Positions 1-12,000 of a stretch of DNA of 64,000 nucleotides are shown here, in pieces (within the stretch, counting starts at the first letter, position 1; the number at the start of each line of letters is the position of its first letter). The translations under genes and the position numbers were made by a program. The stretch is from Struthio camelus (Eukaryota; Chordata; Aves; Struthioniformes; Struthionidae). The stretch lies in contig NC_090947.1 of NCBI RefSeq assembly GCF_040807025.1, forward strand, positions 2,108,001 to 2,172,000. The letters run 5' to 3'. The notes under the pieces are model-generated. The model made no database searches and was not told the DNA's origin. It worked only from the letters and a program-made list of their open reading frames with translations.

Positions 1-171
1 GGGCAGAGGGACTACTACCACTCCACGGATTTGGTCTGGGATATCTCCAAAGAATGCACAACCTGGGCACTGAGGCAAAGAGTTGCTTCTCACTATTGTC
101 TCCCTGTAGATAAAATTGAAATAGCCAAATACTTCCCTGAAAAATTTGAGTGGCTGCCGATATCTAGCTGG
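1..171 (+). CDS. USP40: USP40 exon (third from last intron; 5' border outside or at window edge)
   Basis: The frame is open from base 1 and ends at TGG before donor GTAAGA, giving 57 codons. The exon may start before the window; an AG at positions 5-6 could also serve as acceptor, so the left border is uncertain. Confidence 0.9.
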
Positions 172-2648
172 GTAAGATCTGGAATGACTGAGTCCAACAG
201 CTGTTTTGAGAAAAGTGTGTGCTGGTTTGTGCTGCAGTTTTTGAGTATATATATTTGAGTGCACAGCCTTATATTCTTGCAGCATAAACTGTGAGGTGAA
301 TTTGGAAAGTGGTGGAGGTAGTTTATTTCTTCAGGGAACCACTTAGGTCTTTTTGAAATCATAGTGAAGACAATAGGTTTTTAATCAGAAGTTAGCAGAA
401 CTTGCAGTTCTGCCCGGTTAACCAGGTAGAAATCTTCTGGAGAAGAGAGCAGTTTCGGTTAGCAGAGAATAAACCACTCCTCCATCCTGTCTCTTCTTGT
501 ACTACTAAAATTGCTTATACAGGTTGAAAAGTTAGTTGCAGGTCATGAGTATAGAATCATTTGTTATGCAAATGTATATATTTAATTAAATTTTTCAGTC
601 TATAGCTACAGAAGTTGCATGTAACAGAAATAGTGGAGATCAGCAGAGGTAACACAGAACGAAAACATTTCTCCTCTTCACTGTACAGGGTATCCTACGG
701 TCAAGGGTCCCTGTAAATGACACTTCATGACCAGCTAACTATGGTTAATATAGGAAGCTGGAAGGGATTATGAGGAAGAGGAAAGACTGTTATAAATAAG
801 AGTTGTTTGTTTTGTTTTGCCGAAGTGAGCTGCAGGACAAGAAAAGCTGCTGACAAAAATGGATCTTTAATTTTCTTTACAATAAGCCTCTCTGATTATG
901 GAAGAATAGCTAATGGCGACCGTACTCATTTTATAAGGAATTGTCATCAAAAATCCTTTTAAGCAGCTTTCTGAAATCTGCTATGTATGGGTCTTCTGCT
1001 TTGATTTTATTCAGACTCAGCAAATTTCAAAGAGGAAACGGAAGAAAAAACAGGAGAGTTTGCAGTCAGCACCTTATCACCTGAAAGATGGAGACATCAT
1101 TGGGGTGAAGGTAAATGAACTTTGCTTTTAATTATTGTGCATGGATTAGGTTTGAGGCACTCTCCCCGTCCCGCAGTGTCTTAATTTCTTCCTTGTTTTT
1201 CTGCATCCTGTTACATCTGTATGAAAATGCCGATATACGGATCTGGACAACACATTGTATGGAGAGGGGAAATCTGTTGCTACTGATGCTTTTTGTCTCC
1301 TTTTTCTCCTGTTCTTAACCAGCCTGATGGAAATTTCATGCTATCGCCCTTATATCCTGCTGCAGGCACTAGAGGGCAATACTTAAGAGTCTCTTGTGCA
1401 ACTCTCCCTCAGCCAGTGCAAATTCAGTTTTTGGGTCTATGCTCAAATGCTATCCAGAGGAAACTGGATTTTTCTTGCCCTTGTTTTATGAACTGTTTTT
1501 TCCAAGTGAGAATAAAATCCAAGAATAGTGTCCATTAAAAATAATATTCTAAATTTAAATCCACAACATTGTCCAAAGATTTACTACAGATCTATTTAAA
1601 TATTAAAAAAAAAAAAAAGAAAGAAAGAAGGAAAGAATGACCCAGCAGCATATTGAGCTCTGAATTGTCAGTCAGGCTGATTTATGAGACTTCTGAAAGA
1701 ACATACTCACTGGGTTTTAAAGCAATACAGGAAATGTCCAATGTCCTCTTCTGATGCATTAAGCTATCGAGTGATATCTCTGATGCCAGTTCGTTGTTAA
1801 ATACAGAAACTAAACAGAAGAGTCGGAAGGTTATTATTTTTACTTTTTTTTTCTAATGTTTTGCACTTAGTTACTTGAATTTAACTGCTGTAAAACTAGT
1901 TAGAAAAAGTGCTCTGACAATGAATTGTTTAAACTGAGCTCTGTGTGAGATGCATTCTTGGCAGATAAAAAGAATAAGCTAATACACTCGATCCCTTTTG
2001 ACAACAGAATCTTCTCCTTGATGACACAAAGGATTTCAGCACTGTGAGAGATGATGTTGGAAAAGAGAAGCAAAGGCAGCTTGCATTAGAAAAGAATAAA
2101 AGGTATTATTGAGTATTTACATTTATTTTTTTATTTTGAAAAGGAAAAAAACACTTTTTCTGGATTTTGCTGCTTTTCAGAGTAACTTGTTACCTGGATA
2201 GCGCAGTGATAGCAAGATGTTCTTAGAGCACACAATTCCGGTAGTGCCAGTTGATAAAAGCAATTCAAAAACTTCCTGCTTTAAGTAAGTGCCGTGTTCC
2301 TACACTGAGCCTCCTTTTTTTCTCCTTGCAACACACTTAAGTTTGGCCCTGTCTCTGGAAATGAAAAATGAACTCTTTGTCTGTGCAGGCCCTGTATAGG
2401 ATGTAAGTGGGATGCAAAGTAGTTGTTACAACTAGAGTGGAAATCAGGATCCAGTCCAGCCGGCGTATGCCATTGTTGATGCTTAGGCTCAACACCAATA
2501 CTAGGCATCTTTGATTTTTTTCTTTTCTTTTTTTAATAGCCGACAAGCTGAACGTTTACAAAACCACATTTTTTCTGAGGAAAAGGTGAATATTAAGCAC
2601 CGTAAACCAGAAGTGGCTCTTTCAATCAACGTTGGAGTTTTCAGATAG
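1..2648 (+). CDS. USP40: USP40, C-terminal part (last four coding exons)
   Basis: USP40 is a ubiquitin-specific cysteine protease. Only its C-terminal end is here (about 156 residues), so the catalytic Cys and His boxes lie upstream of the window. Four exons join in frame: 1-171, 1015-1110, 2008-2102 and 2540-2648, with GT-AG borders and phases 0, 0, 2. The first encodes a ubiquitin-like or C-terminal segment containing KIEIAKYFPEKFEWLPISSW. The second is a very basic KRKRKKK stretch followed by HLKDGDIIGVK. The third begins NLLLDDTKDFSTVRDD. The protein ends PEVALSINVGVFR and a TAG stop. The identification rests on similarity to the C-terminus of vertebrate USP40 as I remember it, particularly the basic block and the final residues. 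The gene points toward the AGR gene, which is convergent. No broken frame is seen. Confidence 0.92.
1015..1110 (+). CDS. USP40: USP40 exon with basic KRKRKKK block
   Basis: Acceptor TTTATTCAG, donor GTAAAT, 96 nt, phase 0-0. It encodes a lysine/arginine cluster that could be a nuclear-localisation-like signal (inference), followed by a GD-type loop of a ubiquitin-like fold. Confidence 0.9.
2008..2102 (+). CDS. USP40: USP40 penultimate exon
   Basis: Acceptor ACAACAG, donor GTATTA, 95 nt, phase 0 in and phase 2 out. The encoded segment is acidic then Lys/Gln-rich (LLLDDTKDFSTVRDD, then KEKQRQ). Confidence 0.9.
2540..2648 (+). CDS. USP40: USP40 terminal coding exon
   Basis: A pyrimidine-rich acceptor (TTCTTTTTTTAATAG) precedes a single base that completes the split AG+C serine codon. 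The frame then runs 35 codons to TAG at 2646-2648. Confidence 0.9.
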
Positions 2649-5120
2649 CACCAGGCAGATGATTTCTTGACCAGACCGTACTGCCGATGTACTGAATTGG
2701 AATGGAGTACCTCAACTGGACCAGCAAGAGGGATGGTCTTCCCTAAAGTGTCTTCATGAATCACCGAGACAGACTGGATATAGGATTCAGGATGACTCTG
2801 GTTTTCTTTTAATCTCTCTTGGTGAAGTGCTTTAGTATCCCTTTATCCATGTAGTACTTATTCTCAGGCTAGGTAAATGCACTTTATCCATGAGAAAACA
2901 GATTAATATATCATGTAACCTTCGGTGACTGTTTTGTAATCACTCTAAGTGTTTTTGTTTTGTTTTAAATCAGAAAAACTGGCGTCTTGCACCATCACTA
3001 CAGAGTTTGCTAGGACTTTTTGGTGCAGTCATAAACCCCTCTTTTTAGAAATTACTGTTTCATCTCTCATCACTGAAATTACTAGTGATACCAGAATTTG
3101 ATTTTCTATCTAATATATAAATCCAAGTCAGTAGTAGCTTGAATCAGATTTCAAACATGAAAGAAATGTGGAAATCTCTGGACAAAGTGTGTTAAATTGA
3201 TTCCAGAAAGGAGCAAGTTCAAAATCTATCACGCTCTAAAACCTGAAGACCTATAATTTGTGATATGGAACAACAGTGCAGTAGCCTTGGATTTCAAAGT
3301 TGCTAGTGCTTTTTTGTTGTTCACAAGCTTTATTAACAAACGAAAAGGGTAGAAAAATTTGGCAGATGTGGTGGTTAGCGGTTAGTCTTAGGTGGGTTTT
3401 ATTTTACTCAGGAAAAAAGCTTGTATTTATTTTCAGTATTCTTATTCAGAGGAATTTCCTTCACTTCTCATTTGTTTGACTGTTTTAATGTCCATTGAAA
3501 CATTTGAGAAAGAGCAAGAAAATGCTTATCTTGGTGTTGATTTACAGCCTCCATAATTGAAGGGATGTATGTAGTTGAATACCGGCTGAACTGAGTATGA
3601 AAGGGTCTTGTGTATTGAGTAAAACGTTTACCAAATGGTTGTAAGATTGGATCTCAAGATTGAGAACACATGTAAGTATCTGATGAGAGGTCATATTTTG
3701 TTAATGAGGCTGGGAGGCAGGATTTACTAAATGTTGATGTTTCTATCACCTTTATTTAAACACTGCAAATATTTACAACACTTAAACGGTATTCCCCTTT
3801 GGTGCATGATTATCTATAACTTAAATTCCCATCAGGTTCCTAATTTTCTTTGAGCACAAACAATACTGACAAACTAACCAAAACTCTTAATGGAATTATT
3901 TGCTCATAGTCGTACTTTAAACATACTTTCAACGATAAGGTGAAAAAGGAAAGGTAGAAGATAACACGTAAGCCGTTCTGTGCAGCAGTAAAGTGCTGAT
4001 GGCATGTAACGTGCTTGCCTTTTCCTGCTGGGAAGCTGCAGAAATTGATTACCGTGTCAAATGAAGTCTGTTATCAAATACGCTACAAAGCCTTGTTGAA
4101 CTGCACGAATGGCTGGCAAACCTCTTTGGAAATGAGTAAGGCAATGTTCAAATACGACGATTGAAACATAGGCTGAAGTACCTTTAATTAAAACTGTAAT
4201 AACGAGTGAACAAAATACATGTAACTCTTGAGGACTATAGTAAATGGTTTCATATATGTGTAGAAGTTTTTGTTGTAGAAAATGCCAATACAGGAGACTA
4301 CGAAAATTTTCGTGATGTGGGAAGATCTTCTGATTTAACTTCTGCAGTTTAACAGTGTTCTGCTGTTCTGGACAACAAGTTGCTTCTGTGCTTTCCTAGG
4401 CCAATTCAGTCAAGCAAGGGGATATTATCGTTTCCTAACTCTTTTGGTCTTAGGTTTTACTTGAATAATGTAATCCTAGTTTTATGGATGGCTTTTTTTG
4501 TTTTTGATGTTTGAGGTGAGGACAGCCATTTTCTTTCCCTCCCTGACTTATTTTGCATAACCTTCTTCCATGTTAACAGGAGTTCTTGAAAGCCACAGGC
4601 TTACAGAAATTATCGCACATGCTGATTACCAAGGTAAACAAGGAATCTTTGCGTTTGCAAATTATTCCATTGCACTGCACTTACTTTGCTGTCGCTTTAA
4701 CTCCTCAAATCCCATTCTGGACAGCTGTACTGAGCTTGGTTCCCCCCCCCCCCCTTCGTTTTAATAACTCTGGTCTGTTCCTGAAAACATGAAGTTTGGA
4801 CAAATTTAAATACAGATTACAAGTACTAAAGTGGGGATTTTAGTATGTGCCTTTGCTGAAGTGCGATGTAGCAGTGCCTGCACTGAACCAATATTGAATT
4901 ATTTCTAATGTTGGCTCAAAATGCGTATTTTTTTTCTTAGAATTATTGTGGACCATTCCACAATGAAGGAGATTGCTAAAAATTGGGGGGAGAGGGAACA
5001 CCTTTTTAAAATGGAGTCTTTGTGATTCCACAGTTTATCCTGGTTATATTCCAAGGTCTGGAAAAGCTTTCATTTTTATTTTTCAAGTGTACTTCACAAA
5101 ATAAAGAGTCATTTATATAT
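2649..5120 (+). other. USP40: Probable USP40 3' UTR
   Basis: There is no coding signal after the USP40 stop. The first good polyadenylation hexamer seen downstream is AATAAA at 5099-5104, followed by T/G-rich sequence. A 2.4 kb UTR is therefore inferred. An ATTAAA near 4.19 kb or an unseen earlier site would make it shorter. A run of C lies near 4742-4754. Confidence 0.35.
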
Positions 5121-8009
5121 GTCTATTTGATTTGTCTATATATGTCTGACTGACATACGTTGATTGAGAATGGGGTAGATTATTTTCTAACACTGGACGG
5201 GGCACAACCTCGACTGTACTTTGATTTTTCATACCTGTTCCTAGCACTGCACCCTGATCTATGTGAGAAGTTCCCCAGATCTGGCTGGAAGACTGAAGTT
5301 CAGTAGGAGGATTGGGGTTTGGATGTGAGTGGAAGTGATTTTTTTTATCTTACGTGTTCCCCTTTTTCAGAAAGCATAATCTAGAATTTACGGCCCATAT
5401 TCCGACTCCTAGTTATCGTATATGCACGCACAAATACATGAATCTGGTCTATTTTTCAAGAGAAATAGCATCACTCTTCTAGATGACTGTGGATCTGTGT
5501 AGAGCAAGAAACAAGTTTTCCTGAAGAATAAGCTGTTAGCTTGTTATCTGTGTCTGATCTTGGTACGGTTCTTGTAAAAGAGCATTTGGTGCATTGTGTT
5601 CAACTCTGGGAACCTCATTACGAGAAAGACCTGGGGTTTTTTTGGTTTTTTGTTTTTTTTGGTTTTTTGTCTCAGAACTCATTCCAGTTTGCTTAAGTGG
5701 AAGAAGCGGCTGGTTTGAAGAACTAAGCCATTCTCTGCTGAATCCTCCTCAGAGGACGCTATATGGGTAGCTTGCGTTTTGAAGCGTTTTGCAAGTATAA
5801 ACCTCAAGCAGAAAGAGGGCCTAAGGTGGTGCGGGGTGATGTACCTGGGACAGGTGAATGATGGCAGAAGGAGAAAGGAGGCTATATTCCAGAGAAGCAT
5901 CTTGATTCTGGGACTCGCTAGTTGCTCATGCTGCTTCCCCAAAGCCATGGTTAACCACGGCACTATGGAGGCTGTGAGAGCAAAGCCTTTGATAAGGCAG
6001 CTGCAAGAGCAGGGCTTGCCAGCGGTGCCCTGCAGCGTGGTTCGCTGCAGTCTTTGGAGCTTACCAACGTTTCTGCTTAGCTTTTCAGTTACGAGCAAGT
6101 TCGTCTTCAGCTTTTGCCGTAGCCAGGGACCCTGCAACTCCAGAATAAACAAGGCCAAGTTGAGTTTGCAGGCAAGCTTAGAGAAGTCAAGGTGTGAGCT
6201 CCCAGCCCTCAAGTCAATGGCTAGAAAGCCTAACTACTAAAGCGTAATGTATTGTTGTCTGGCTGACCTCCTTTGCCCGCCTTGGTGAATTAGACCACGT
6301 GGCTCCATGTGCCGGCACGTGCAAAGGATATGATGATGATGATGATGAAGATCCATGCAAAGAGCCATACAGTGGGGCCTGACCAGCTGTCTGTAGTGAA
6401 GGGCGTTTGCAAGTACTAACTCTGCTTCTGCTCCTGTTGTGATCCATGTAGTAGAGTGCTTAATAACCGTATCAGCTTCTTGGTTAGCAAATCTTCTGCA
6501 TTTTAAAAACTTTGCATCTTTAAAGCTTTCCTAAGAAAGCTTTAATTTTCCAGAATTTGATTTAAGTGGTTACATTCAGACTGTGATCAGGCTGACCTCC
6601 TGTGACCAGGAAGGGTTAAACACCTGCTTCTGCTAAAAATTTCCTTTCTAATCTTTGGGGAGAATTACATTAAAGAAGAAGAGGGGGGAGAAGAGGGGAG
6701 AAACTGGCCTTAGGCCACCATACGTGCTTCCTTGCTGACAAATTTTACTGGTAAATTTGTAAGTAACTGTTAACTTGTTCCCCGGTTAACCAGTTTTCAT
6801 TTCCTGTGTGCCTCTATTCAGCTATAGCATGTAAACCTTGGCCAGTCGTTCCTGGCTGGGCTCTGAGGTTCTTCCTCCTGTCCCCGCTGGGCGACATCAT
6901 CCTACCCTGGTACTGCGGAGATCCTCACCTCCAGGCCACCACAAATACCGTGTCGGTGCTCGATGTATCAGGGTCCTTTCTGACTTCCTCCTGCCTCTGC
7001 TTTGAACTAATTTAACTGCTCCTAGTACTAGCTCTGCTGCATAAACCTGTGGTTGCTCTTCACCCAACTACTGAGCCCTTTATTTGCCCCCCTTTTTTTT
7101 TTTTTGCTTTGTCTGCAAATCCCCACGTTCGCCTTCTTCCAGGGGCTACCACTTTTATGGCTCAATCAGCCACAGGTCTTTTTGTCAAATGCCTCAGTAA
7201 TTCCCATTTTCCTGGTGGTCACCGGATATCATTGCTGGTTTCTGGATGCACGTAACCCTTTGTGTGGCTGCGATGCAGGAGCCGATGAGATTACTGTGCG
7301 ATTCTGCTGCTGTATTTGTCCCCCCTTACTGTTGGCCACCACCACTGGTCAGTTCTGCACTTTGACTGTAAGGTTTCTATGGCTTATGCACTATTGCTGC
7401 CCTTAAAATAAAAATAAAAAAAGGAGGAGAGAGAATTCAGGAAGCGGACACATTTATATATAGCAGCCTGCAGTTATAAAACAGCTCCTGGGGGACTTCT
7501 ATGAATTATACCTGTGTTTTTAATGCCTAGTGGAGTTTAACCCTCCTTCTGCCCCCAATCCCTTTGCTTTTAAGAAGGGTTACCGTGTTTCGTCTCTGCT
7601 GGATGCTTAGCGCAGGGACAGGTTTTGATTTTTTTTTTAAAACTGTGACTCAGTATGGCCAAAATAGTGTTTCTGTTCAGTTGACACCTGTTTGGGTTCC
7701 TTAATAAGTTTGCTAGTGTCAGGCATCTGTTGCCATAGGAACAGTACAGCTGTAGCCACAGACTACAGCCACAGAGTACATCTTTCCTTTGGGCTGGTGA
7801 GCAGAGCTGTTAAAAGATTGCCGAGTCAGAGTTTATTGGTACTGATTTATGAATCCTTAATTTTTCAGATCCCACGGCTGGCAGTGGGATGAAATCTGTT
7901 AAAAGTCGATGGCGAGAAGAGGGAGTTGCTCATTCCTGCAGATCGTCAGCTTTCTGATTATGGCTATGCACGCAAAATAACGGGAAAACAAAGTTAGCTG
8001 GATTTGGAA
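5121..8009. other. Intergenic interval between USP40 and the AGR gene 3' end
   Basis: I find no supportable gene here. It holds a T/G low-complexity tract (5636-5670), a stretch open on both strands (5679-6240), a short ATG trinucleotide run (about 6329-6347), a purine-rich patch (6674-6704) and a T-run near 7087-7105. Confidence 0.5.
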
Positions 8010-8957
8010 AGGAAATAGGCTGGTGTTTTATTTTTGTTGTTTGGATCGCACAGCAAAACCTTTAACAAAAATAAGTTTCTGAAATACAGATTAGTGAGCA
8101 GGGTAATTCACAAAGCAATAAAAGTACAAACCCTGGGACACAAAACCTGTGTATCTTAATTTATATTATAGTTGCATGGTTTTGTTTCTTACTATACAAA
8201 TTATATTTAAAACCAGTGAAGGTATATTTAATACAGATTTCTGTGTATTTTAAAAAAAAAGGGGGGGGGTGCAAAACAAAAATATAAACTAGATAACAGA
8301 AAAGGTAAAGTAAGGACATGATAACCATGCTCAATTAGAGAAATACTAGACTGTGGTTCTTCATGAACTGTCACAAAGTGAACCAAATAATCCATTCTTA
8401 AGCCTCCTGGTTTCTTCACAGATGTGATTTGAAAGCAATCAAGAGCAACACACAGTTGCTGGGTTGTTAGCTGCTTCTGCTGGCTTGTGGGAAGGAGAAA
8501 ACAGTCCAGAATTAAAAGATCTATGGCTTGGAGAAAAAAACCTGTGATGCAGAGAATTGATTGCAACAAGTGCGATCTAGCTGAGGCACACCCAGGACAA
8601 AACTCACTTACATTATAAATACCTTTTTAAAGTATTGAGCCCTATAATGAAGCTGCTTTTCAAAAACTGTGCTAATCGGGGTAAAGAAGAGTTTGTAAAC
8701 ACCAGCACGGAAAGTTCTTGTACATCGATGACAATCATGAAGTCATCGCGAGAAACTTCTTAAAAAAGGGGCGGGTAGTGCATCATTCCACACATCTACT
8801 GCACAGGAACTGCACGGCGTTCTCGCAAATGTGGCTTTTCTGAAAGGGTATTTGAGCGAACATACAAGACAGCACACACATGCACACACGGGCTTGTGTT
8901 TCGCTGTGTTTTTCAGCACTTCGGTCTCTGTGTGCGCAGCTCAGAGGCACCCGCTGT
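8010..8957 (-). other. Probable 3' UTR of the AGR gene
   Basis: Downstream of the TGA stop there is no further exon. A minus-strand AATAAA lies at 8032-8027. A G/C homopolymer run (8260-8268) lies inside. One minus frame is open across 8228-8569 but resembles no AGR sequence. Confidence 0.4.
8027..8032 (-). terminator. Polyadenylation signal candidate (AATAAA) for the AGR gene
   Basis: A canonical hexamer on the minus strand about 930 bases past the stop. It is the best candidate seen; other A/T-rich hexamers nearby could also serve. Confidence 0.35.
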
Positions 8958-9007
8958 TCAGAGCTCTGTGTGGAGAAGTGACTTGGCTTGTCTCATGTTT
9001 TCAATCA
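8958..9007 (-). CDS. AGR gene exon 8, C-terminal exon ending in HTEL
   Basis: Acceptor CTCTGCAG. Two bases complete the split Leu codon, then 15 codons ([15 protein letters not shown]) run to TGA. This corresponds to the family's LLxNMKKAL...TEL end. Phase 1 matches the preceding exon. Confidence 0.9.
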
Positions 9008-12000
9008 CTGCAGAGAAAGCACTGGCGTTACAAAAAAACGACGGGAAAGTTGTGGTTGTGTGCTGGCTAACGTGCAGGATAGATGCTATAGGCACATAGC
9101 TTGAGGTCACAAATCTAAGCTGCTCTTTATAGCTTGACTTTTTAAAAGTGTTTCAAATCATCATCTTTCAATTTTAATAGGTAGTTTCAACATTTTTTTT
9201 TTTTTTTCATCTCAGCAACAGGGTTAGATTGGAATTAGCATCTAGAAAATATCAAGCCACTGGCTTAGGGAAAAAAGGTGTGTATGTATGTTTTTTTTTT
9301 TTTTTTTTTCTGTTAGACCATTTTGTTATCTCCTGTTAGTAGCAGAAGTACATATAATGCTATTTTAATCCGTACTCCAGTGACAGCATTTATGCCATTG
9401 GAATACGCTGGTTCATGAGATGGAGTTTAGGGATGGCAGTGTTAGTGGGTGTGCAACAGAGGCTGTTTTCTGTTGTCTTTGCAGGTGTCTGCAAGGGTCA
9501 AAGCTTTGTTCAAGTGCCAGACAAAAGTCTGAAAGTGCCCTCTGTGTGCTGCTGAAGCGCAAGAACTCGAGGAGAAAGACTGTGAACCTAAATTGCAGTA
9601 TTGTTCTATGCTTGTCTATGGAAATGGGTTTGCTCTCTCCTCTCTCTCTTGCCCTGCAGCTTTTGAATCTGGCTCATTCCAGTTTACTGTGATCTGGGGT
9701 TCAAGGCCTCAGAAAATTACAATTCTTGAAATGTTATTGAAGTGGGCAGCCCAGAGAGGGGAGAGCAAAGGCACTAACCCTTAGGAACCCTTAATTATAG
9801 TATTCAGGGACTATTTATTTTTAAACTTTATATTTACCCCTAGGCCCAGAAGTATTACAACTGGAAACCACTTCAGTGCTTCAGTTGTTTCAGGTTATGA
9901 AGTAGAACAGCAATACCCTAAAGTCTGCAGATGCCTTGAACAGAAGCAATTTGAGGTTTGGGGGCCAAACTTGTACTGCATCTGGAAACACCACCAGCTT
10001 CCTGACAATCCTCAGGGGTTCAGACAGTGAGGACAACTCTTCCCATAGTTCACTGCCCTATTTTTCAGAAATATTTGGCAGTGTTTTTTTTTTTTCCAGA
10101 GAGAGACTTGCACTAAATTAACTTCATTCATATTAGTAAAATAAGTGCTATGAGCAGACTTTACTACAGAAACAGAGCGTTTCTAAAGATTCTCATATGC
10201 CCTATTCCTTTACCCATATTTGTTTTGTATAAACTGGAGATGGCTTACAAAAGGATCAATTCAGTACTCATTTCACTCACAGGCTGAAATATCTTGTGGC
10301 TCATAGGTGTACATCCTGTTCCCATATTTGCCAGTTATATCAGCTCGAACTGTCATAGAAGGATCTTGAGGAAAAAAAGTCCAAGATATTAGTGATACAG
10401 GGTTTGTGGGGTGGGGAAGATGTGATAAATCTTTTTTTTTTTTTCTTTTTTCTTCTAACAAAATTATAAAAAGACTAGTGAACACCATTTTCTGACTGGA
10501 AAGATGCCTTTTGAAGCACAAGAATCTCAGCAGCTGTATTTTAATTAAGGAAGTCTACTTCTGAAACCCACCATGAGAAGATTCTCCACATAACTAACTT
10601 GATGTGGCTCAAGAGAATTGGCCTTTGTCCTGTTCATACCCAACAGTTTGATGGTAGATTTGCCTTTTGAATAGCTATCAGTTGTGGTTTGTGATGGGCT
10701 CTTTCTCTGTCCTTGGGTGGAGTGTTTGTTAGTCATTTGAGCATGTGCTCAGAGTACAAGGCCCCATTTGGGTATCTCCAGTTAAGGTTTCCATTTGGAA
10801 AGTCTTGGTTCGTCCTGCAGTGTTAGTGCTCAAAAGAATATGAGCTGTTACTTGGAGCAACAGGGATTCAATGGAGGCCCTACAGGAAAAAATGTTGCCA
10901 GTTGGCTGTTTTGTTCCGATTATTGTCCCAACCCCAGAGACTTACCGACAAAGAGGATCCGAGGGACATAATGGCCATCAGGCGCCATGTTGTCATCACT
11001 GCTGGAATGCTGTTGGAGAGTTAGATAGGCTCTTAGTGATGGATATATGTCAAAGCACTCCTCAGAGTGCCAGAAATTGACTGAATCAGCTGAGCTTGCC
11101 TCAGTAAGCAAGCCAAGCTTACCTTGCCTCACATAACCTTCTACGTTGCCTCGCATAACCGTCTACCAACAACTAACAATTCCGATCTGATCAAATATGC
11201 CAGCTCCCCTCTTCTGTCCAAGGTAACCCATGCAAGAAGCTTGGGAGAGGGGACAGAAACCCCAGACATATGACTCATAAAGCCTGGTGACTCTTCCTAT
11301 TTTTTTTCCTTGTATCAGAATATTGCCTGTGGTTGGAGAGTGCAAAACTGTATTCCCATACCAATATGTATGTGTATATGTGTGTGTATATGGAGGTGTC
11401 TCCCTGCCCTCCCTCCAAGGAATAACTGTGCTGATGTTTTGCAAATGCTGTTATATGTCCCCAGGGAGGTTTAAAAACAACAAAAAATTTGTATACAACT
11501 TTAAATCTGTCCAAAGTGAATTCCTTTCTGATTTTAAGATGGTTTATTCTATTCCCCAGTAAACACTTTCATTAGTATTTTAAATTCAAACTTACTACCA
11601 GATTAAGCATGATAAAGTCCTCCTGAGCCATCCGCTGAATCTCTGTGCTGGAAGCAAAAGCCTTCCTTAAAGCTAAAAGAAAGAGAAATTTGTTTTTTGG
11701 TGGGTATGTGTGGGGAAATCTGCATCACTGCTTTTCACGGTTTTGCAGCATCTTTTATTCATCCTAAACGCACCACTATGCAACCAACAAAACTTTTTGA
11801 CAAGCACGTGTCACACACAGGTTGGAAGATTTAGCTATAGTAAAGAAAAATACAAAAGGCATTTAGTCTTAGAGAAACTGAAATGTTGGTGTACTGAGAT
11901 ATTTCCTTCCCACTAGGAGAATGCACGTGGCATGGCTTGGCTTTATTCAGCAGTTTATGGCCCTGCGCTACAGAGCATAGGAGTCATCTGCACAATTTAT

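Noticed and set aside
5679-6240. Long open frames on both strands (177 and 153 codons) over the same interval
   Set aside because: No family resemblance, no splice context, no conserved motif. Sequence poor in stop-type trinucleotides on both strands can give this by chance.
8228-8569. 113-codon minus-strand frame
   Set aside because: It lies in the inferred AGR 3' UTR, ends in low-complexity Pro/Phe codons and shows no AGR similarity.
9853-9930. Minus-strand stretch reading like an AGR C-terminus ([10 protein letters not shown] then stop)
   Set aside because: The splice phase does not fit the preceding exon. The segment at 8958-9007 fits in phase and ends in the expected xTEL.
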